Assembly (NCBI RefSeq): GCF_051859025.1 | Contig: NZ_JBHYGL010000034.1 | Coordinates: 248,001 to 312,000 of the forward strand | DNA: 64,000 nt | Source: Falsiroseomonas sp051859025 | Lineage (GTDB): Bacteria > Pseudomonadota > Alphaproteobacteria > Acetobacterales > Acetobacteraceae | Direction: 5' to 3' | Shown here: positions 59,318 through 64,000 of the stretch, one piece after another | How the letters are laid out: each line of letters starts with the position of its first letter | Numbering within the stretch: position 1 is the stretch's first letter | Notes under the pieces: model-generated | Told to the model about the DNA's origin: nothing | Seen by the model: only the letters and a program-made list of their open reading frames with translations | The model's database searches: none | Program-made: the position numbers and the translations under genes

Positions 59318-59608
59318 TCAAATTACCCGAGTGAACACTTGCGTTTCTGATCTCGCTCCATTGAACATCAATCTCACGGAAGAGAAATAAGGATCGGCCT
59401 GTGGAAAAAAAAGTCGCTTATCTGTAAGTAATATATTTCCCGATCGCGCTGGCCATTCATCGCTATACTGGTGCCCACCTGGAGAACTGAAAAATACCAT
59501 TTCGCCTCTTGAGTTTTCTCTGGCGAATGAGGCGGAAGCATATTCATCGTAGATTCGTTCGCCAAAATTACTTATAAAGGATTTTACTAGTTCGGATTGC
59601 CAGCTCAT
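59318..59608 (-). CDS. Orphan low-GC protein with PH-like C-terminal motif
   Basis: This 96-residue protein comes from the A+T-rich islet; CGGAG precedes the ATG at a good distance. The first half, MSWQSELVKSFISNFGERIY, is unfamiliar. The second half has GNILLTDKRLFFPQ, which resembles the strand-turn of bacterial PH/GRAM-like domains. The TGA may truncate it: the frame stays open for about 30 further codons, some hydrophobic, before TAG. Codon use is clearly different from its neighbours. No partner gene is adjacent, and I assign no function. Confidence 0.6.
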   Translation of the reverse strand: MSWQSELVKSFISNFGERIYDEYASASFARENSRGEMVFFSSPGGHQYSDEWPARSGNILLTDKRLFFPQADPYFSSVRLMFNGARSETQVFTRVI

Positions 59609-59785
59609 TTATTGCTCCGTGATCTTTGCTCGATTTGCAAGAATCCTACTTAGCCATGTTGTGGCTTGGGTTTTTCTCTGCCGAATATTTCATTTGAGCA
59701 AAATATAATAATGCTCTGATACACTCGACCGCTGCACACCGTGCATGTGATTTGCGAGTCTTACGGCAAGGCCAAGACCGTATGC

Positions 59786-59870
59786 ATGATCGTGAACCCG
59801 GCCGACAGGCGGCGCCTTGAGGCGATCATCGCCGACCGCAACTGACCCTGCAAGCACGTCGAGCGCGCGG
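59786..59870 (+). pseudogene. N-terminal relic of a second IS630-type transposase
   Basis: The frame reads MIVNPADRRRLEAIIADRN, a TGA stop (59843-59845), then PCKHVERAD. This resembles the first 30 residues of IS630-type transposases that begin with an ADRRRLEAI-x-ADRN-x-P-x-KHV-x-RA block. Nothing further of that transposase remains. The 90 bp before it are A+T-rich and empty. Confidence 0.65.
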
Positions 59871-59894
59871 ACTATGAGAGACTTGGCCCGTGTT

Positions 59895-60178
59895 CTGGCC
59901 TGGCCGGCTGGCCCTTCCGGACCGGAAGCGTAGGCGGGGCCAGCCGGCCAGGGCAACACCGCTTCCGGCGCCGGCGGCCGATAGCCCAGCGCGCTGTGCG
60001 GCCTGACCGTGTTGTAGTGGCGTCGCCAGCGCTCAATCAGCACCTCGGCCTCCCGCAGCGAATAGAAGATCTCCCGGTCCAGCAACTCGTCCCGCAGCTT
60101 GCCGTTGAAGCTCTCGTTGTAGCCGTTCTCCCAGGGGCTGCCGGGCTCGATGAAAAGCGTCGTCACCCCGCCCCCCAC
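59895..60178 (-). pseudogene. C-terminal fragment of an IS3-family transposase (OrfB)
   Basis: GGVTTLFIEPGSPWENGYNE, SFNGKLRDELLDREIFYSLR and RWRRHYNTVRPHSALGYRPP are the end of the IS3 integrase core, including the last catalytic Glu (WENGYNE). The upstream part with the first two Asp residues is missing: the frame begins abruptly next to the argG terminator. On the other side it runs into unrelated sequence at about 59895. No inverted repeats were found. Confidence 0.85.
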
Positions 60179-60213
60179 CCCGACCAGCCTTCGGCGTTGC
60201 AGCAGCGCCGCAA

Positions 60214-60233
60214 CCCCCGCGCAAGCGCGGGGG
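60214..60233 (-). terminator. GC hairpin after argG
   Basis: CCCCCGCGC-AA-GCGCGGGGG, a perfect 9-bp inverted repeat, begins 17 bp after the argG stop. A second, weaker CGGCG/CGCCG stem follows (60192-60210). There is no T-run. Confidence 0.55.
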
Positions 60234-60249
60234 AGGGAGTAGCGGCTGG

Positions 60250-61485
60250 TTACAGCGCGCCGCCCTTGCGGCCGGCCATGGCGCCGAGGCGAAGGCGCAG
60301 CGCGTTGAGCTTGATAAAGCCCTGGGCGTCGAACTGGTCGTAGGCGCCCTGGTCGTCCTCGAAGGTCACGTGCTTCATGGAATACAGGCTGTTGGGCGAC
60401 TTGCGGCCGCTGACGATGGTGTTGCCCTTGTAGAGCTTCAGGCGGACCGTGCCCGTCACGCTCTTCTGGCTCTCATCGATCAGCGCCTGCAGCATCCGGC
60501 GTTCCGGGCTGAACCAGAAGCCGTTGTAGAGGATCTCCGCGTAGCGCGGCATCAGGCTGTCCTTGAGGTGCGCGGCCTCACGGTCCAGCGTGATCGATTC
60601 CATCGCGCGGTGCGCGACGTAGAGGATCGTGCCGCCGGGCGTCTCGTAGCAGCCGCGGGACTTCATGCCGACGAAGCGGTTCTCCACCAGGTCGAGGCGG
60701 CCGATCCCGTTCTCCTTGCCCAGCGCGTTCAGCTTGGTCAGCAGGGTCGCGGGCGAGAGGCGTTCGCCGTTGATGCCCACCGCGTCGCCGTGTTCGAACT
60801 CGATGGTGATTTCCGTCACCTTGTCCGGCGCATCGGTCGGGCTGATCGTGCGCTGCCAGACCATCTCGTCAGCGGCGTCCCAGGGCTCCTCGAGGATCTT
60901 GCCCTCGCTGGAGGAATGCAGAAGGTTGGCGTCCACGCTGAAGGGCGCCTCGCCGCGCTTGTCCTTGGCGATCGGGATCTGGTGCTGTTCGGCGAAGGCG
61001 ATCAGCGCGGTGCGGCTGGTCAAATCCCATTCGCGCCAGGGGGCGATGACCTTCACGTCGGGCTTCAGCGCATAGTAGCCGATCTCGAAGCGGACCTGGT
61101 CGTTGCCCTTGCCGGTCGCGCCATGGGCGACGGCGTCGGCGCCGACCATTTCCGCGATCTCGATCTGGCGCTGCGCGATCAGGGGGCGGGCGATGGAGGT
61201 GCCCAGCAGGTACATCCCCTCATACAGCGCGTTCGCGCGGAACATCGGGAAGACGAAGTCCTTCACGAAGGTCTCGCGCAGGTCGTCGATGAAGATGTTT
61301 TCCGGCTTGATGCCGAGCAGCAGGGCCTTGTCCCGGGCCGGGCCCAGTTCCTCACCCTGGCCGAGGTCGGCGGTGAAGGTCACCACCTCGCACTGGTAGG
61401 TGGTCTGGAGCCACTTCAGGATCACGCTGGTATCGAGACCGCCGGAATAGGCGAGCACGACCTTCTTCACGTCCTTAACGCGCAT
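60250..61485 (-). CDS. argG: Argininosuccinate synthase
   Basis: This cytoplasmic enzyme condenses citrulline and aspartate with ATP in arginine biosynthesis. The PP-loop motif AYSGGLDTS lies at residues 12-20. HGATGKGNDQVRFEIGYYAL, IAPWREWD, KDKRGEAPFSVDANLLHSSS and SRGCYETPGGTILYVAHRAM are family blocks. The ATG at 61485 gives 411 aa, the normal length. It is a single gene that diverges from a secreted hydrolase across a 270-bp gap holding no other gene; IS debris lies just downstream. Confidence 0.98.
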   Translation of the reverse strand: MRVKDVKKVVLAYSGGLDTSVILKWLQTTYQCEVVTFTADLGQGEELGPARDKALLLGIKPENIFIDDLRETFVKDFVFPMFRANALYEGMYLLGTSIARPLIAQRQIEIAEMVGADAVAHGATGKGNDQVRFEIGYYALKPDVKVIAPWREWDLTSRTALIAFAEQHQIPIAKDKRGEAPFSVDANLLHSSSEGKILEEPWDAADEMVWQRTISPTDAPDKVTEITIEFEHGDAVGINGERLSPATLLTKLNALGKENGIGRLDLVENRFVGMKSRGCYETPGGTILYVAHRAMESITLDREAAHLKDSLMPRYAEILYNGFWFSPERRMLQALIDESQKSVTGTVRLKLYKGNTIVSGRKSPNSLYSMKHVTFEDDQGAYDQFDAQGFIKLNALRLRLGAMAGRKGGAL

Positions 61486-61755
61486 CGGGAGTCCCCTGGC
61501 AGGCCGGGAAGGCCCCGAAGGGGGCGCCCGGAAAGGGGGCGGAAGATGCCGTCCCGGGGGCGTTACGGCAAGGGCGGGGGGTGTGGGATCACGCAGGGGG
61601 GCGCTGCCCACCTGCACCCCCCGCCAAGGGCCAGCGGGCCCTTGGAACCCAGGCCATTGACGATGGTCCGGGGAAGCCAGCGCCTTCCCCGAACTCACCC
61701 TTGCCGCCCCCGCTCCCGCTCCCGCATTCTCGCCCCCGCAACAATCCGGGCCGCC

Positions 61756-62784
61756 ATGCTCCGCCTCGTGCTCCTCCTCCTGCTGCTGGCGGCGCCGCTG
61801 CGGGCGGAGACGGTGCCTCTGCTGGACCCCTCCGGGGTGCCTGGGCTGGGGCGCAACGGGCAGGCGGAGTTGTCCCGCACCCTGCTGCGCAACCTGCCCC
61901 GCGCCTTCGCCATCGGCCCGGGCGGCGCCTATGCCAGCCGGGGCGGCAATGCGGCGCCGGAGGTCCTGGCCCAGGCGGCACTGGACGCCTGCCAGGCCCA
62001 TACGCCGGGCAGATCACCGTGCCAGTTGTGGCTGCGGGACCTGGAGATCGTCTTCCCGGGCCGCGAATGGGCGACGCCCCCCGCCCCCGCTGAGTCCGGC
62101 TGGCGCGACGCGATGCGGGAGACGCTGCCCGATGCGCGCTTCCTGTGGTGGGGGCCGGACCGGGCGCGGGGCGTCGTGCTGTGGGCGCATGGGCGCGGCG
62201 CGTCCGGGGAGGATAGCCGCGGGCGGCAACCCCAGGCCTGGCTGCGGCACCTCAACAATGCCGGCTTCGATGTCTGGCGCTTCGACCGCGACCCGGCGGC
62301 GGATTTCACGAACCGCGCGGCGGGGTGGATGCGCGCCGACCTGGCAACGCTGCGGGCGCGGGGCTACCGGCGCGTGGTGGTGGCGGGGCAGTCCCGCGGC
62401 GGCTGGAACGCGCTGCAGGCGCTGGATACGCCGGGGCTGGCGGAGGTGACGATCGCCATCGCCCCTGCTGCCCTGGCCTCGATGGATGAGGCCGGGCAGG
62501 CCCGGCAAATGGCGGCGCTGCGGGCCGTGGTGGCTGGCGCCCGGCCCGCGGCCCAGGCGCGGGTGGCGGTGGCGAATTTCCGGGACGATCCCTTCGATGG
62601 CCTGCCGGAGGACAGGGCGGCGGCGCTGCGGGCGCTGGCGCCAGGCGCGGCGGCCTTCCTGCTGATCGACCGGCCGGACGGGCTGGCGGGGCATTCGGCA
62701 GGCGCCAGCAGCGCCTTCGCGTTCCGCTTCGGGCCCTGCCTGCTGCGCTTCGTGGTTGAGGAATCCCCGCCCATTTCGTGCTGA
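61756..62784 (+). CDS. Secreted alpha/beta-hydrolase-fold protein, tandem copy 1
   Basis: This 342-residue protein has a signal peptide (MLRLVLLLLLLAAPLRA) and an alpha/beta-hydrolase core. The nucleophile elbow is VVVAGQSRGGWNAL with Ser213, preceded by RGVVLWAHGRGASGEDSRG and NNAGFDVWRFDRDP. A late acid (NFRDDPFDG) and His (LAGHSAG) complete a plausible triad. The Cys pair at 79/89 and the terminal Cys suggest disulfides in the periplasm. I do not recognise a characterised relative. It diverges from argG and is followed by a homologue 61 bp away. Confidence 0.78.
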   Translation: MLRLVLLLLLLAAPLRAETVPLLDPSGVPGLGRNGQAELSRTLLRNLPRAFAIGPGGAYASRGGNAAPEVLAQAALDACQAHTPGRSPCQLWLRDLEIVFPGREWATPPAPAESGWRDAMRETLPDARFLWWGPDRARGVVLWAHGRGASGEDSRGRQPQAWLRHLNNAGFDVWRFDRDPAADFTNRAAGWMRADLATLRARGYRRVVVAGQSRGGWNALQALDTPGLAEVTIAIAPAALASMDEAGQARQMAALRAVVAGARPAAQARVAVANFRDDPFDGLPEDRAAALRALAPGAAAFLLIDRPDGLAGHSAGASSAFAFRFGPCLLRFVVEESPPISC

Positions 62785-62845
62785 GGGCGTTGCCAACCAC
62801 GCGCGCCGCATGGTGCCATCACGGCCTGGACCGCGGAGCCGCTTG

Positions 62846-63880
62846 ATGCGCCTGACACCCCTACTGGTCCCCCTTCTGGTCGGCATGCTGCTGGCCCTGC
62901 CGGCTTCCGCGATGGCGCAGGACCGCCCCGCCATCCTGGACCTGCCCGCCCTGCCGGGGCTCAGCGAACGGGCGAAGGCGGAGGCGGCGCGGATGCTGAC
63001 GCGCAACCTGCCTCGCGCCTTTGCCCTGGCGCCCACGGGGCAATTCGCCTGGCAGTCCGGCGGGCCGGATGGGGAGGCGGAGCAGAAGGCGCTGGAGGCC
63101 TGCGGCCGCGGCGGCGCCGCCTGCCGGATCATCGCGCGGGATCTGGCGATGGTGGCGCCGGCACGCGCGTCGGCGCCGGCACCATCGGGGCTGGCGATCA
63201 GCAGCATGAACCATGAGACGCTGCCCGACCCGCGCTTCCTGTGGTGGGGGCCGCAGCGGGCGGCGGGGGTGCTGGTCTATGCCCATGGGCGCGCCCCGCG
63301 CGGGGGCGACAGCCGGGGCGGGCAGCCCCAGGCCTGGACGCGGCATTTCAACAATGCGGGCTTCGATGTCTGGCGCTTCGACCGCCACCCCAATGTGGAC
63401 GAGGCACCCCGCGCGGCCGGCTGGCTGAAGGCGGATCTGCAGGAATTGCGGCGGCGCGGCTACCGGCTGGTGGTGGTGGCGGGCCAGTCGCGCGGCGGCT
63501 GGAACACGCTGATGGCGCTGGATACGCCGGGGCTGGCGGATGCCCATATCGCGATCGCCCCCGCCGCCCATGGCTTCGAGGGCGGGCCGAGCCATGGGCG
63601 GCAGCTGGACGACCTGCGGCAGATCGTGGCCGCGGCAGCGGGGGCGCCGCGGGCGCGCGTCGCGGTGGCGAATTTCCGGGACGACCCCTTCGACGCGCAG
63701 CCGGATGCCCGGGCGGTGCTGTTCAACCAGCTCGGCGCGCGGGCGGGGGGCTTCATCTTCCTGGATCGGCCGGAGGGCCTGACCGGCCACGGCGCGGGGG
63801 CGACCAACGCCTTCGCGGATCGCTACGGCGCCTGCCTGCTGCGCCTGGCCACCGCCAGCCCGCCGCCGCGGAGTTGCTGA
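62846..63880 (+). CDS. Secreted alpha/beta-hydrolase-fold protein, tandem copy 2
   Basis: This paralogue of the preceding gene has 344 aa and the same plan: a signal peptide (MRLTPLLVPLLVGMLLALPA, cut after AMA), RMLTRNLPRAFALAP, PDPRFLWWGPQRAAGVLVYA, HGRAPRGGDSRGGQPQAW, the elbow VVVAGQSRGGWNTL, VANFRDDPFDAQPD and GHGAGATNAF near the end. The matching segments make a tandem duplication certain, while the region around residues 90-125 differs. The ATG at 62846 fits the leader. No substrate can be named. Confidence 0.78.
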   Translation: MRLTPLLVPLLVGMLLALPASAMAQDRPAILDLPALPGLSERAKAEAARMLTRNLPRAFALAPTGQFAWQSGGPDGEAEQKALEACGRGGAACRIIARDLAMVAPARASAPAPSGLAISSMNHETLPDPRFLWWGPQRAAGVLVYAHGRAPRGGDSRGGQPQAWTRHFNNAGFDVWRFDRHPNVDEAPRAAGWLKADLQELRRRGYRLVVVAGQSRGGWNTLMALDTPGLADAHIAIAPAAHGFEGGPSHGRQLDDLRQIVAAAAGAPRARVAVANFRDDPFDAQPDARAVLFNQLGARAGGFIFLDRPEGLTGHGAGATNAFADRYGACLLRLATASPPPRSC

Positions 63881-63927
63881 GAAGGCGCTGGACTCACCCG
63901 TGACGATCTGGTTTCCTCGTTCACGGC

Positions 63928-64000
63928 ATGTTGAATACGATCTACCGCATCGTGATCGCCTGTGCCCTTCTCGGCCCGATCGCCGCGAGGGCGGAAACGC
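63928..64000 (+). CDS. Start of a secreted protein (cut by window edge)
   Basis: Only 24 codons are visible: MLNTIYRIVIACALLGPIAA, then RAET. This is a signal peptide with an ARA-type cleavage site. The same orientation, the short spacing and the RAET ending shared with tandem copy 1 suggest a third family member, but this cannot be decided from the window. Confidence 0.5.
   Translation, partial: MLNTIYRIVIACALLGPIAARAET

Overview
ORGANISM. The window is very G+C-rich chromosomal DNA from a flagellated alphaproteobacterium, most likely a Roseomonas-like member of the Acetobacteraceae (inference, no search run). Pointers are the PhyR/NepR/EcfG general stress module, which is confined to Alphaproteobacteria, an MbfA-type iron exporter, an AcpXL-type acyl carrier protein, and five orphan Bug-type (tripartite tricarboxylate transporter) binding proteins. 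Genes are tightly packed, with many ATGA, TGATG and GTGA stop/start overlaps. LAYOUT. 1-2.8 kb: end of a flagellar operon (flhA C-terminal part, flhF, flhG). 2.8-8.0 kb: PuuE-like deacetylase, a Bug protein, a TPR-methyltransferase, an OpgC-type membrane acyltransferase and an SGNH hydrolase. 8.0-9.5 kb: general stress response switch (PhyR-like regulator, NepR anti-sigma, EcfG sigma). 9.6-22.7 kb: formate-THF ligase, M24 peptidase, four more Bug proteins, OmpW, LysR, PhnW-type aminotransferase, a VWA protein, an enoyl-CoA hydratase, and decayed LysR and IS3 fragments. 22.8-26.6 kb: two tandem ExoD paralogues, then a cobalamin riboswitch and btuB. 26.6-32.3 kb: otsBA (trehalose) and a modABC-modE molybdate operon with a readable ModE operator, then tRNA-Leu(CAA). 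32.5-38.2 kb: mbfA, yghU, a 25-bp tandem repeat, a GGDEF-EAL protein, a Tat-exported dienelactone hydrolase and a carboxymuconolactone-decarboxylase-like protein. 38.2-52.2 kb: an M20/M28 peptidase pair divergent from an eight-gene operon (peptide-type ABC transporter, hydantoinase/oxoprolinase B and A, flavin monooxygenase). 52.4-57.6 kb: the acpXL-fabZXL-fabF2XL-fabF1XL-adh2XL-lpxXL cluster, which makes a very-long-chain hydroxy fatty acid and attaches it to lipid A. 57.6-60.2 kb: an IS630-type element with complete ends, then an A+T-rich islet with one orphan gene between transposase relics. 60.2-64 kb: argG and two tandem secreted alpha/beta-hydrolases, with a third signal-peptide gene starting at the window edge. 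HOW IT FITS TOGETHER. The window is a mosaic of envelope functions (VLCFA lipid A, OpgC, ExoD, OmpW), scavenging uptake systems (Bug proteins, ABC, Mod, BtuB) and stress defence (EcfG module, trehalose, MbfA). MOST NOTEWORTHY. (1) The ABC solute-binding protein at 41561-43240 appears circularly permuted: the segment that normally ends DppA-type proteins comes straight after the signal peptide. (2) The PhyR-like regulator has lost the phospho-acceptor Asp (Glu171), one of the acidic pair, and the conserved Lys, while keeping its sigma-like domain. (3) A complete VLCFA-lipid A cluster contains one ketosynthase without any catalytic residue. (4) A 25-bp tandem repeat of small hairpins lies between two convergent genes and supplies the stop codon of the GGDEF-EAL gene. 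(5) The M28 peptidase lacks the usual Glu-Glu motif.
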